A stretch of DNA of 64,000 nt from Chrysopilus asiliformis (GCA_964034945.1 OZ035961.1:29117684-29181683); one strand, 5' to 3'; shown: positions 43,583 to 54,529, numbered from the stretch's first letter. Numbers and translations: made by a program. Notes: generated by a model not told the origin, from the sequence alone.

Positions 43583-45319
43583 TAATTTTTTCATAAATGT
43601 TTTTTTTTCTGGGGAAATCCTGAAAATTTAGGGACATGGAGATTTTACGGCAATAAAGAAGTCAAATAATTCCGTAAATGCATGTCCCAATTTGAATAAT
43701 GCAAATTTCCTTCATCAAGCCTGTCTCCCCCCTTCCGTATTGCAAGCGCCAAAACCAAATTTTTAGAAATAACAATAAATCTCGATAACGGTTTGAGATA
43801 TGGAGTTCTTTCGAGAAGCTTTTATATGGCCAATTTTAATATCTTCAATTTCCTTCATAAAGACTATTACCGAAAAACGCTTGGTTTTCGAGTAAAAAGC
43901 AAAAACCCAATTCTCCAGCTTTATCATTAGCACAAATTTTTAACTGCGCTTGCTGCAGAAATTTTTCGGCACGCTGTTTTCATGAACGTTCTGCACACTG
44001 CGCATTGGTGAATATGGACGCGGCTTTAGAACTGCTTATGTTCTGCGATTATCAACGTAGCCAGCTTTTTGTAACTCTGTTGGTATCTAAAAACAACTAA
44101 AGCTCCGTGAACATCAATAAAAATTTGTTTGGAGTGGACGTTTCTGTGAACTATTCTCCAAATATAACCGCTTTCCTTTTACCAATTTCACCTTGAATGG
44201 TTTTGATCACAATTTTACCTCAAAAACATATTGAGCTAATCGCAATCAATTTGATAATGATTTTATAAATGAACATCCTTCTTTCTATTACTTTGCAGAA
44301 TAAAATTTCTTCGACAAGAGCCATACAAAAATAGTGTCTTAGACCAATATAAGTACTTAACATACTCATAGTTAAAAGAAGAAACAACAAAATAAAACAA
44401 GAGAAAAAAAAATCTATCTATCAATATATCCGACTTTCGTTGAAGCCTTGTCCTTGTAAGTTGTTCGAATTACAAGGACGTGTCTTCTTCGGCACGAAAT
44501 AAGTTTGTTATGGCCCATATTGACGGCTTTATTTAATGGTCATCAAAAACTCATTGCTACATTGATAGTTTCATGAATATTAGATTGCCAGATGATAAAT
44601 CGAAAAAGTTTTAGAAAAATGACTCTTTTTTGCCGTCTTTTTTTGTGACCAGGTAACTTTCTATTTGCTATTTATGGACAACTTTCTAAATCTTTTGAAT
44701 GAAATGAAATAATAAAGAAGTTTTCTTAACTTATTTCTTTTACAACATATCAAAAATAATGTCATACTGTAGAAAAGTTGGATACTTTCGTCTTATAAAT
44801 AAATTACTACGATAATTTGATTATTAATTTCTTCATTTTCCCCTACGAATATAAATATGAAAGTTTCTATATGCTGTTGTTTCCTCAATCGTGAATTGCG
44901 GTGCCATCAAAACAAGGTTTAACCCTTATGAGGTTCTTCAACGAATTTTTTGTGTTTTCCGTATTCTATAGGTACAAAAATTGAAAAAAATAATCGTTTT
45001 AAAAAAAGTTTTATTGTCTGTAAAGAATTATTATCTATACCTAAGTATGGTGATCAGACCTGAAAAGCGAAATCGTGGGTTTTGGAGTAAAACAAAGTGA
45101 CTTTTGGACCAAAAAAAGTGAAATGTTTAATATACTAACAAAATTACTTATAAAAATTGACACATTATGTTTTTCCATGACCCATGGAAAAACACAATAT
45201 TGTTACAAATTTTTTTATAACGGATTCCTCAACAGTACCTTTTTAGGACCAACTCCAACGTAAACTTTGGAACAATCTAAACTTATTTTACAGACTCACT
45301 TTTCAAACTCTATTTTTAA
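43583..45319. other. AT-rich DNA, no gene seen
   Basis: No family or coding signal recognised. A TTGTCCTTGTAAGTTGTTCG / TACAAGGACG inverted phrase occurs near 44450-44485. Confidence 0.5.
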
Positions 45320-45533
45320 CACGTTAGTGACATTTGCTTTTTCAACTTTTTTTACATTTGGACATCGTGTACCACGGGTGGTACACTAGCGATTTGTTTT
45401 CTGGCGGTTGTGGGCAATCGGTGGTACACGGTGCGTGTTTATCACTTCCACAAAAAAACTACCTCACTATTTACTCGCGCGGTTTTAAAAAACTGTACAT
45501 GTACCACCAGTGGTACACGATGTCACGAACGTA
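45320..45533 (-). mobile_element. piggyBac-type MITE, copy Y2 (uninterrupted)
   Basis: 214 bp between two TTAA sites (45316-45319 and 45534-45537). Ends CACGTTAGTGACAT and, reversed, TACGTTCGTGACAT. 20-bp palindromic motifs GTGTACCACGGGTGGTACAC (45367-45386) and ATGTACCACCAGTGGTACAC (45499-45518) lie near the ends, with a half motif CCGTGTACCACCGATTG inside. This copy shows the Y sequence before the X3 insertion at 15.7 kb. TTAA targets are characteristic of piggyBac. Confidence 0.85.
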
Positions 45534-45544
45534 TTAAACACAAC

Positions 45545-45760
45545 TATTTAAAAAAAATAAAAAAAAATGCACTAAAAAGGAAAAAAATAATTTTTTGGGT
45601 GCTGTGTAATAAAATATTTACAAGCGAGATAAATATTTATCTTATTTTATTTTTTATACTTTATTTCGCTGTAATTTCTCATAAACAGCGCCCAAAAAAT
45701 TATTTTTTCCTTTTTAGTGCATTTTTTTAAAATAAAATCTTTTTTTAATTTTTTTTTTTA
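45545..45760. mobile_element. Foldback element FB3
   Basis: Left arm ATGCACTAAAAAGGAAAAAA, TTTTTTGGGTGCTGTG and GCGAGATAAA; the right arm is its inverse (CAGCGCCCAAAAAATTA, TTTTTCCTTTTTAGTGCAT). Arms of about 85 bp, more diverged than FB2. Ends about 90 bp before the Gypsy LTR. Confidence 0.75.
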
Positions 45761-45849
45761 TCCTTTCTAGTAATTTGAGGTTTGATTAGGGTTACTTAAA
45801 ATCAAGAATGACGTCTGTCTTTTGCCACGCTTATATATAGTCTTCGAAT

Positions 45850-47534
45850 TGTTAGGAGTTTAGTATGACAATAAAAAGAATTGTCTTCTTGTGAGGGTTG
45901 AAACTTTATAAAAAGATCTCTCGAAGTTGGTTCCTTCAACCCGAATTTCTTTTGCCTTTCCTTTCTTGCTAGGCACGTAGATAGGTTTTTGCCGGCTAAG
46001 GCTCGTCGGACCGGGGGGGATCTTGCAAGTAGGAGAAGCATTACCAACAGATAAAAAAAAAATTTCGTGCCTTCTAAATTCAAGTGCGAAACTTCCTTCA
46101 AGCGATCCAAATAAACTAGTGAAAAGTATGCAAAATAAAAAAAAAATAAAGAAAAATAAAAAGGAACCGAAACTAAAAAAAAACAACGAAGATGGGACTA
46201 AACGCGCATAAAGAAGTCGCTTGAAGGACTCGACTCCGGAAGCCGACCCGATCGCTCCTCACTGCCCCTTTTACGCGCTAATTAGTTTCCCCTACATCAC
46301 CCCTCACTCAAACTACTTACGAATTCATTACGTCTTTCCCACGCATTAAAGTTTTTCCACTTTTACGTGGCAAATGACTGATTTCTCTACTCATTAAAAG
46401 GTCAAAGGTTATTGCGACTATACCATGTGACACTAACAAAAATTAAAACCGGTAACTAACAAAAATCATTTATTTACGTTAGGCTGAGATCTCACAGATC
46501 ATCTAAAATTAATTAAATTTAAAATTTAATTTAACTCAAACAATCAAAAAGAAAAATATATAATAATCATGATATACTCTGAGTTCTTAATTCTTAGCAA
46601 AAAAAAAAGGAAAAGGAACGAAATCCATGGGCACTTATAATAATTACCAGAATGGTTTAACTTCTGGGCAGAAGATTGAAATGTTGTAAACAAAAAAATT
46701 ATTATTTTCTTTTTTGTCAAGGTACTTACTGCCAATCCTAGATGTCCGCTTCTGGAGTTGTGCACAACTGCAGGCGCTGGCTAAAAGAAGATATAAAAAT
46801 CACGGTGATTAACATTCGATTTTCTGCCAAGATCGAAACCAAAAATTGCAAGAAATCAGGATCTATTGTCTCCCTTTTCTTTTTTTTTCTTTTGACTACG
46901 AATTGACCGCTAGAATCTATTGAATTATGCGCTCGCTTTGGTGGGTGAACACGCTGCAGAGCCTTTGGCTCGTCGAAAAGTGGCTGCTGCTACGAATGAT
47001 GATTGTGCGTCGCTGGTTACGCCGGGGGCTCCGTAAACACTGTTCCTTCAGAAACGATGAGAATCGCGTCACTTCGCTTGGAGAGGCTTCGCCCTTATCA
47101 CTGTTTCTTTACTCCCTGACGTCTGGATGCAAAAAAAAAAAATGCTTGCCTTCTCGGGGATGGGAGATTTTTTTAATCCGAGCAGCCCGGATCTTTGCGC
47201 TAAGATGATCGATGGTCAAGATATGTGGCGATTTAAAACAAATCGAAATGTGTCGTCTAGATTCCCTATAGGCTGCTTATCCAGATTGTCCAGGTGGATG
47301 ATGCAATTCTGAATAATGCTCCAACAAAATAACGTGGTCGGTGTTCGGATTGCTTGGCAGGGGAGTATGGAGCTTTTGCCGCTAATTCGTGGAGCAACCG
47401 AACCCTCGACCGATAAAAGAAAAAGTTTTCCCCTTTTCTATGGAGTGCTGCGAAAAAGAACGGAACGCATGTGTTACTTTATGCGGGAGGCGCTCAACAA
47501 AAGAAGATAACAAGAAAATCTCACCTTCCTAACA
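45850..47534 (-). repeat. LTR 1 (3' LTR of copy A)
   Basis: Its left edge is firm: the copies at 45850, 54546 and 63238 all begin TGTTAGGAGTTTAGTATG after different flanks. The right edge is inferred from TCCTAACA at 47527-47534, the exact inverse of the left TGTTAGGA, giving 1685 bp. The polypurine tract expected beside it is weak (GAGAAAAGG, 12 nt away), so the right edge is less sure. Short open frames inside it are not convincing genes. Confidence 0.7.
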
Positions 47535-48151
47535 CAACTGGACACCTTTTCTCATAAGTTACATCCAGTGCACTCCCGTTTAACACTTTAAACTATGAAG
47601 AATAACAGAATAAAACTATAAAAACTATCATTGCTGACACCAAAAAAAAAGGGAATATAATTAAGTCTTACCGACGTGTGGTTGGGCGAACTTGACTTGA
47701 AAAAATGGTGGCCGGAATTGGTCCAGTGTGCCATGGAGGCAAAAGAACCGATCCTCGAAATCAATTACCAAAAAAAAAAAAACGTCAAAAATTACCTCGA
47801 ATACTTAGTCAATAACCCAGTTTTTTTTCTCTATGATTTTCTCGCCATAATTTTGACCGGACTGTATCGATGTTGGTGGGTTTAATTAATGGCTAGATCG
47901 AACCGATTTGACGCGATGCACCTGATTTGGTTCGAAACTCATATGGCACAATATGTATTCGGATCGTAATTTTATTTATTTATTTATATTTAAATCAACC
48001 CCATAACAGGGCAAAAAAATTGACTGCGAGCCAGTCGGTCAATATTTTTGAAAAAAGGGTGGTTCGGGTCATAACTTGCGCTGTGAGTGTGAGACAAGTC
48101 TACAACGTGGGGCTGACCCCCCTGAGATTGCTTTAGCCGGGCAACTAACTG
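47535..48151 (-). other. Gypsy copy A, 3' non-coding region
   Basis: Between the pol stop and the inferred LTR edge. There is no env-like frame on the element's strand. Plus-strand frames here (47676-47885, 47927-48136) are antisense with no known motif. Confidence 0.6.
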
Positions 48152-51100
48152 CTAAGTCTGTAAGTCTTTCGCATGATAGACTCCCAAAATCTTGCCCCGC
48201 AAATCTTCTATGGTGTAAAGATTTTTGGCAACTTTACTATGCACTCTGCATTTTACAAATTTTTTACAAAGTTTGGCATTCAAATTTTTAGATGCATCGC
48301 TCAGGACAAAGTTACGGCGGTAGATTTCTTGCCCTGGCACAAAGGCTATGTTGCGGGCCCGAAGATTGTATTTCTCAACCACTTTATCTTGAGACTGTTG
48401 CAATCTTTCATATACGTTCGTTCTAATGATATTCATTTTGTCGGTGTTCTTAATCAGGAGTTGGTCACCATCCTGTAGGATTCCTAACTTACTTAAAAGT
48501 GGATATTCCGTTCCGTGGCATATCATGTTATTGCCGAATAAAACCTGATATGGAGAAGCACCTAAGACCGTGTGGATTGAACTCCGGAGAGACATCATAA
48601 TGAAGTCCAGGTTGCAATCCCACTGTCTTTGATCCTCTCCTAGGTATGTTCGGATTGCCGCTAGGATTGATCTGTTTAGCCTCTCGGAGGCATTTGCTTG
48701 TGGCGAGTATACTGCGGTCTTAATATGTTTGACCCCATATGTTTCGAGAAACTTGTGAAACATAGAGGAAGTGAACTGTTTGCCGTTATCGGAGAATATT
48801 TGTTCAGGAACACCAAAGATGCTGAAAACTTCATTCAAAACTTTTATGACCGATTTTGAATCTGCGCTACGTAGTGATTTTGCAATTGGGAATTTGCTGA
48901 AATGATCTAAGACTAAGAAAATGACTGTGTTGCCGTTCTTAGACCTTGGGTAAGGGCCTAAGAAGTCTATGTACAGTCTCTGAAATGGTCTCATTGGTAA
49001 AGACATTTGACCAGCCTTGGGCTTCATAATGTAATTAGGGGCCTTACATTCTTTACACGTTTCACATTTCCTTAGCACAGTTTTCACATGGGCAGACATA
49101 TTGGGCCAATAATACTTTTGCCGCAATCTGTGTAGAGTTTTATTGATGCCGCCGTGTGACGCTTGAGGTGATTGATGAGCCAAGAGGATTAAATTTTGGG
49201 TCAGACCAGACGGAACCCACAATTTCCAAGTTTGATCCTCTTGTATTGGATCGCCACTGTAAGGAGCAGTCCGTTTGTAGACAAACCCTTCTGACACTTG
49301 TAAATCGGGGAATTTACCAGAATTTTCTTCTATGGTTTGAATCAAGTTTTTGTATTCATCTGATTTGAATTGATCGGAATTCAAATCGACCTCCACAATG
49401 AACTGATTAGAATCTTGGTCTATTTCCTCGACATACGCTCGGGATAGGGTGTCTGCCACTACATTCATAGAACCTTTTCGATGTTGGATTTCGAAATCCA
49501 ATCCTTGAAGCTTAAGGCTCCATCTGGCTAACCTTCCGTTTAGATCCCTCTGGCTCATCAGCCACTTCAAACTCGCGTGGTCCGTAATTATGGTGAACGG
49601 GTGACCTTCGACATAAGGACGGAATTTTCTTACGCTTATTATTGCTGCTAAGCATTCTAGCTCTGTTACGGAGTATTTCTTTTGCGTCGCCGTCAACTTT
49701 TGCGATATGTATGAGATAGGCCTCTCGTTTCCTTCTACATCTAGCTGAAAAAGGACTCCCCCAATGCCCAGATTGGAAGCATCACATTGAATATAAAAAT
49801 GCTTCGTGTAATCTGCATGAACAAGGACGGGTGCTGACGTCAGAGCCTTTTTTAGCTTCTCGAACGATTTTACAGCTTCGGGTGAGAATACGAATTTCTT
49901 CGACTGTTTTAGGCAATCCGAGATGGCTGCCGTAAGGCCTGAAAAGTCTCTGATGAAGCGACGGTACCATCCCGCCATCCCCAGAAATCGACGTGTCTGT
50001 TTTGCCGTGGTTGGTACAGGAAATTTCGAGATCGCGGAGACTTTTTCTGGGTCCACCTTTAAACAACCCCCTCCAACTATATAGCCCAGATATCGGAGTT
50101 CTTTAAAACAGAACTTCGATTTCTGGAGATTTATGGTGAGGCCCGCCGCTCTCAGGAGTCGGGCTACCTTTCTAAGGAGTTCTAGCATTTCATCAAAGGT
50201 GGCTGCAATTATTAACAAGTCGTCGAGATACACGAAAACACTCTGACGCAGTTCGTTCGGTATGACCTTGTCCATGAGTCTTTGCAGTCTTTGGGATGCG
50301 TTGCAAAGCCCAAAAGCCATGACCTTGTAATGATATAAGGGTCGGCCTGGGATTGTGAATGCTGTCAATTCTTTCGATTCTTCGCTGAGAGGCACCTGCC
50401 AAAATGCATTTTTAAGATCTAAACTGCTTATGAAAACTGTATCGTCCAGTCTACTCAATAGACCTTCAATGTGTTGCAGAGGATACGCGTCTTTTTTTGT
50501 TACGCTGTTCAGTTTGCGGGAGTCCAAGCATAATCTATTTTTACCGGGCTTTCGCACTAAAACAACTGGCGAACTCCACGCACTGGTGCTCTCCTCTATA
50601 ATGCCCATCCTTAACATTTCGTCTATTTGATCATTAAGCATGCCCTGTATTGCGGGGGAGACGGGGAAATATCGTTGTTTGATCGGCTTAGAGTCACCGA
50701 CATCGATCACATGTTCTTCCAAATGTGTTCGCCCTAACCCTTCCTTTTCAAAAGATGGAAACAGCTCTTTCACTTCTCGGAGTCTCTTGTTCTGATCCTC
50801 ATTCAAGACATGTAAGTTCGGATCAGATGCTACCGAGGGTGAGATTTCCGAAATTAGGTGAGGCGCAATTTGGAAAGCTTTCCAAAAGTTTATCCCGAAA
50901 TACAATGCATGGGTTAAGGACGGCACGATATAAAAGTCAATATCCTTGGTTGCACCTTGGTAAGTGACAGGCAAAATAATCTGGCCGACTACTTTCTGAC
51001 TTTTACCATCCGCCGTTCTTACGGAACTCGAGAATCTTTTTAATGGCGTTTTATTTATGTCGAGGAGGTTTATGCCAGGTTCTCCAATACAACTTATCGT

Positions 51101-51535
51101 TGCACCGCTATCTAGCAAACCCATGATTTCAACACATTTGATTTGGACTTTAGCATAAGGTCTTTCATCGTTATTAGGATTGGAGAATACAGTCGATATT
51201 TCTCGGTGAAGTTTCCTTCGAAGGCGAAATTTTTTTCGAAGCTCGAGTATATAACTTTTTGGACAAGGGAGCTTATCTGCAAATATTTTTGCGCGCGCTA
51301 GTTCATAATTTTTTTGACGTTCGTGTAATGAATAATTTACATCCGTTTGTGTTGAGCTATGTTTATATTTATTTTTTAACAAGGTGATTGGTTTTGTAAT
51401 AGTATTCGAGGTTTTTAGGGATTCTCGGGGGATTGAGTTGTGGGTCGAGCATTCCCCGCTAAATTCTCGGCCCTTCGGTGGTTTTCCGGCCGACAATTGG
51501 AACAAGTTGGCAGTTTCACATCCGGCTTTCCGCAT
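48152..51535 (-). CDS. pol: Gypsy copy A pol: protease, RT, RNase H, integrase
   Basis: 1127 residues, uninterrupted. Aspartic protease DSGA at 142-145. Reverse transcriptase from about 285, with the first catalytic Asp in SSLDLKNAF (D373) and YLDD at 436-439. RNase H has D585 (QCDASN), E627, D652 (ITDHASL) and D695 (VADTLSR). Integrase has an HHCC zinc finger (H787, H794, C824, C827) and the catalytic D857, D916, E951 with DD35E spacing. YSPQANASERLNRS stands in the GPY-preceding core block. It overlaps gag by 121 nt in the -1 frame, so the natural product is probably a Gag-Pol fusion made by -1 frameshifting; the ATG at 51535 need not be a real start. It copies element RNA into DNA and integrates it. 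All catalytic residues are present. Confidence 0.95.
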   Translation of the reverse strand: MRKAGCETANLFQLSAGKPPKGREFSGECSTHNSIPRESLKTSNTITKPITLLKNKYKHSSTQTDVNYSLHERQKNYELARAKIFADKLPCPKSYILELRKKFRLRRKLHREISTVFSNPNNDERPYAKVQIKCVEIMGLLDSGATISCIGEPGINLLDINKTPLKRFSSSVRTADGKSQKVVGQIILPVTYQGATKDIDFYIVPSLTHALYFGINFWKAFQIAPHLISEISPSVASDPNLHVLNEDQNKRLREVKELFPSFEKEGLGRTHLEEHVIDVGDSKPIKQRYFPVSPAIQGMLNDQIDEMLRMGIIEESTSAWSSPVVLVRKPGKNRLCLDSRKLNSVTKKDAYPLQHIEGLLSRLDDTVFISSLDLKNAFWQVPLSEESKELTAFTIPGRPLYHYKVMAFGLCNASQRLQRLMDKVIPNELRQSVFVYLDDLLIIAATFDEMLELLRKVARLLRAAGLTINLQKSKFCFKELRYLGYIVGGGCLKVDPEKVSAISKFPVPTTAKQTRRFLGMAGWYRRFIRDFSGLTAAISDCLKQSKKFVFSPEAVKSFEKLKKALTSAPVLVHADYTKHFYIQCDASNLGIGGVLFQLDVEGNERPISYISQKLTATQKKYSVTELECLAAIISVRKFRPYVEGHPFTIITDHASLKWLMSQRDLNGRLARWSLKLQGLDFEIQHRKGSMNVVADTLSRAYVEEIDQDSNQFIVEVDLNSDQFKSDEYKNLIQTIEENSGKFPDLQVSEGFVYKRTAPYSGDPIQEDQTWKLWVPSGLTQNLILLAHQSPQASHGGINKTLHRLRQKYYWPNMSAHVKTVLRKCETCKECKAPNYIMKPKAGQMSLPMRPFQRLYIDFLGPYPRSKNGNTVIFLVLDHFSKFPIAKSLRSADSKSVIKVLNEVFSIFGVPEQIFSDNGKQFTSSMFHKFLETYGVKHIKTAVYSPQANASERLNRSILAAIRTYLGEDQRQWDCNLDFIMMSLRSSIHTVLGASPYQVLFGNNMICHGTEYPLLSKLGILQDGDQLLIKNTDKMNIIRTNVYERLQQSQDKVVEKYNLRARNIAFVPGQEIYRRNFVLSDASKNLNAKLCKKFVKCRVHSKVAKNLYTIEDLRGKILGVYHAKDLQT

Positions 51536-52416
51536 TTAAAGCAAAATAAATTGCGAAACGATGCAGGGCAATCTCGAAATGAGTGACCCGGAATTTTGCA
51601 ATTCCAACAGATGTATTTGCTCGTTTCTTTCCCCGGTACGTGTGTAATTCTTCCGGCTTGATTAATCGCCTCTAATTGCAGTGCTTCTTCTTCGCTATCT
51701 GAAGCAAATTCGATTTGGTTTACATGCCGACTCGGAGGTACTTTAGAGGTTTTGAAAGCATACGAAAGTGTCGCTCGTTGGGCAAGGTAACGTTCAGCTT
51801 TTCGACAGGATTTTCTTAACTGGTCTAAGGTATTAAAAGAATGGGAGAAAACTAGCTGACCTATCCTGCCACTGACATTATCCTTTATTATCTCAATGAG
51901 ATCTGAATCCGGGATTGGATTTTGCATTTGCGAATGCAGCATAGTGATTTTATCGAAGTATTCATCGAACTTTTCATTCACTTCCTGCCGCGCTTCATTG
52001 ATCAAACGATAAAGTTCACGATCAGATAATTTTGTGAATCTATTAACTAACCCTTCTTTTAGCATTTCCCAGGTTATGTTTGGGCGACTTTTCATAAACT
52101 TCCAATACCAAGTATTAGCGCACCCTGATACTAGGAGATGGAGATTGTCAACGATTTGCACGTTCGAATAATTTTGAGATTGGGCTAACTTTTGAACGCG
52201 AAATATGAAATCTTCGACAGTCATCGATGGAGATGTCCCGTCGAAGTTCAACTTCCACTGAGACATCTTGCATTCTCTATTTATTCTCTGACCAAACGAA
52301 TGTCCCTGATTTGGGAATCTTGACTGTGGTTGGGAAAAATGCTTCACTGTTGGGTGGTGAATGCAAATAATGATTAGACATGTTGTTGGCTGCAAGATTT
52401 GGCTGACGAACAGCAT
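51415..52416 (-). CDS. gag: Gypsy copy A gag
   Basis: Open frame of 333 residues. The gag-like part begins near M51 (ATG at 52266: MSQWKLNFDG) and contains a Retrotrans_gag-type capsid domain (about 52-220: LLVSGCANTWYW, EMLKEGLVNRF, FDEYFDKITMLHSQM). A CCHC knuckle follows (CWNCKIPGHSFRDC) and then a second Cys-rich motif (CFKCGKPDVKLPTC) that lacks the His. It forms the particle shell and binds element RNA. The residues before M51 are less gag-like and overlap another frame (52277-52507). It shares its frame with the upstream leader ORF, from which three stop codons after 52486 separate it. Copy B differs at residue 169 (Pro here, Ala there). Confidence 0.85.
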   Translation of the reverse strand: MLFVSQILQPTTCLIIICIHHPTVKHFSQPQSRFPNQGHSFGQRINRECKMSQWKLNFDGTSPSMTVEDFIFRVQKLAQSQNYSNVQIVDNLHLLVSGCANTWYWKFMKSRPNITWEMLKEGLVNRFTKLSDRELYRLINEARQEVNEKFDEYFDKITMLHSQMQNPIPDSDLIEIIKDNVSGRIGQLVFSHSFNTLDQLRKSCRKAERYLAQRATLSYAFKTSKVPPSRHVNQIEFASDSEEEALQLEAINQAGRITHVPGKETSKYICWNCKIPGHSFRDCPASFRNLFCFKCGKPDVKLPTCSNCRPENHRRAENLAGNARPTTQSPENP

Positions 52417-52507
52417 TTGAAGATGCTCGAGAGTCAGGAGAAGTCTGATTAGAATCGTCTCTCAAACGTAACCTGATCAACTCGTCTATATATAGGATGG
52501 ATAGCAT
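52277..52507 (-). CDS. Gypsy copy A, short frame bridging leader ORF and gag
   Basis: A 76-codon open frame offset from both neighbours. It overlaps the end of the leader ORF (52486) and the start of the gag frame. Its Asn/Pro/Ser-rich content (SSNAVRQPNLAANN, HSPPNSEAFF) looks like a natural linker and may be the authentic gag N-terminal part, which would need a shift near 52490-52507 and another near 52300-52340. Both copies are the same here. Confidence 0.4.
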   Translation of the reverse strand: MLSILYIDELIRLRLRDDSNQTSPDSRASSNAVRQPNLAANNMSNHYLHSPPNSEAFFPTTVKIPKSGTFVWSENK

Positions 52508-53307
52508 TTTTGAGGCCGATTATTCTGAAATCTCAAAGCTTCGTGCTTTGTCGAAAAACTTTTTTCTTGGAAATTTTTGCTTTGATGGGATCTTGGACCT
52601 GCAGAATTGATATCATACTTAGCCTTAACAACCCTTTCCAATAATGAAATTAGATGATCCTGCTCGCTATTTGTTTTAGAGTTTACATTTGGTTGGGACT
52701 TATCTCGACACTTTTCATTCCCCACATTTCGTCTTTCGTCATAGGTAGCAGTCAGCCCTTTGGCCGCTTTTAATACTTCTCTTACCGAGAGTGGGGTCAA
52801 ATTCCGGTCTTTGGGAAATGCTCCTGTATGTGTGGAATGCACGTTCCCTAACGACCGGTCTATAGGAGAAAAACTAACTCTCTTTTTTTGATAATTGTTG
52901 TTGTTTAAATGACCAATTTGTCTAGAAGCTTCTAGAGTGCTTCGTATAAATTCACTCTCCGCTTCTTTTGATATGCCGTCACCAAGGGTCAAAACCGAAG
53001 TTGGCTGCGACTGCGTAATGGTCGTTCCCCCTTCCGCCCCAGGTTCGTGAAAATCCCTAATCCCCATCTGAGGTATTTGGGCAGAAAGAGCCCTCCTCGC
53101 CAACGAACTGGAAATCGTGTTTTCTGTGCCTTCTGTGGGTTCCCCTTGTTTTTCATTGTTCATGCTGGATTCACTATCTTCTTCCGAATCAGTACTAGGC
53201 AGTCGGGCTTGCGCATCCGGGTAAGGTGAAAAGGAGAGTCGTTTTCCCCTCCCACGGCCTGCTGCCTTTCCCGATAGTGCTCTCGCTTGTTTTCTGGTGA
53301 ACGGCAT
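52486..53307 (-). CDS. Gypsy copy A leader ORF, basic N-terminus (gag 5' part?)
   Basis: 273 residues starting MPFTRKQARALSGKAAGRGR, strongly basic for the first 25 residues. It then becomes Ser/Asp/Glu-rich (about residues 35-55) and largely polar, with no enzymatic motif. It lies in the same frame as gag and upstream of it. It may be the matrix-like N-terminus of gag now separated by stops, or an independent ORF. No homologue recognised. Confidence 0.6.
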   Translation of the reverse strand: MPFTRKQARALSGKAAGRGRGKRLSFSPYPDAQARLPSTDSEEDSESSMNNEKQGEPTEGTENTISSSLARRALSAQIPQMGIRDFHEPGAEGGTTITQSQPTSVLTLGDGISKEAESEFIRSTLEASRQIGHLNNNNYQKKRVSFSPIDRSLGNVHSTHTGAFPKDRNLTPLSVREVLKAAKGLTATYDERRNVGNEKCRDKSQPNVNSKTNSEQDHLISLLERVVKAKYDINSAGPRSHQSKNFQEKSFSTKHEALRFQNNRPQKCYPSYI

Positions 53308-54529
53308 TTCTAAGGTTTATCCTTAGCCCCTTTTTTTTGTTTAGAAAAAGCACAACGGAGAGAAAACACCGAGTGTTGCGTTTGGGAATTTACTTACTGC
53401 TCGAAACAAATCCCAGCTCGCGGAATAAACTCAAAATGAAATTTGTCCCAAAAGATTGAATTGAAAACCCCAAAAGTTTAAAGAATCTCAAAATACAAAA
53501 CCAAAGGCAATAATAAATAATGCTTAAAGTTATGGGTAGAAAAACAATAAATATTAATTAACAAGAAACTCACACCTTAGTAAGCTACGAATAGACTAAT
53601 TCGCCAGACGATTTAACCTACAAAAAAAATAGTTACCCTATTAACCTTTCAAATTATTATATATATATATGTATCTTTCTTCACGAAGACAAAAAAAATT
53701 CTTTAAATCAAGATATTGTGGTACAATTAAATGAATGGATAATTCCAATAGCTTAATCGTATTGGAGTCCACCCGACAAGGAATTACTTTTCGAATTATG
53801 AAGGATGCTCTTCTAATTCAAACTATATAATTAATTATTTCAAAATAAGTGTCTTTAATGTTTTGTTCTATTACTCTCTTTTATTAATCAACATTCATAT
53901 CTGTAGGGGTGATGCAAGGTACTTCTTTTACGCGACGGTGCAGATCAGTGCACAAAAAAAAAACTGACAACAAAAAAAAAAAAAAATGAAGTTCGGAATC
54001 AAATTTACTGTACTATTGATGTCTAAGTACACATTCGTAGAAAAGGTATCCTTTCATACGGCTTTACTAGAGACTTCGGAAAAACTCTTATCAGATCTCC
54101 GATCATCATACATTACTTTTCAAATTTGAAGCTAATGCGAAAATCGTAGTTGATTTAAAATTTCTTAGTCTCATCCTAGCTTAGAGACAGACACTCTGTG
54201 AGCCGCCATTTACACTCTTAAGACTGGAGAAACTTGTATTCTAACGAAACATCGATATGTTCATCTAACGTCCAGACAGCTCTCCAAGGAATCCCTGGAC
54301 AGGACAGGATGCATTAGGAAACCTTCGAGTTCGTTAGCAAACTGACTGAATATTATATGCAAATTGTAGTTGGATGTCTAAATTGGCTTCTGAAATCGGT
54401 CGCATATGTATATATATCATTTATTTTTGTATTTTATCCGCGCATCGCCTGGTCTTGAGCGAGCGCTGGCCTAGATGGTGTGGGCCTGCTTTTAATGCAA
54501 AGAAAAAAAAAAATCTCTACACCTTTCAG
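53308..54529 (-). other. Gypsy copy A, 5' leader
   Basis: About 1.2 kb between the PBS and the leader ORF. It contains an (AT)n run near 53655-53670 and A runs near 53953 and 53973, which account for most of the length difference from copy B. Probably holds packaging signals; none identified. Confidence 0.6.

Noticed and set aside
45802..46186. Minus-strand frames at the LTR edge (also at 54492-54882 and 63127-63574)
   Set aside because: They span the LTR and PBS/leader or flanking DNA, and their C-termini differ with the flank. Not a conserved protein.
46927..47510. Plus-strand open frames inside the Gypsy LTR (also at 55623-56206), conserved between copies
   Set aside because: Conservation only reflects the near-identity of the LTR copies. 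They run antisense to the element and show no known motif.
48152..49368. Plus-strand frames opposite pol (e.g. 48173-48478, 49156-49368)
   Set aside because: Shadows of the pol coding sequence on the other strand.
51100..53307. Possible env gene or domesticated gag gene
   Set aside because: Frames upstream of pol are leader ORF and gag, there is no env-like frame after pol, and flanking LTRs show this is a mobile element rather than a domesticated gene.
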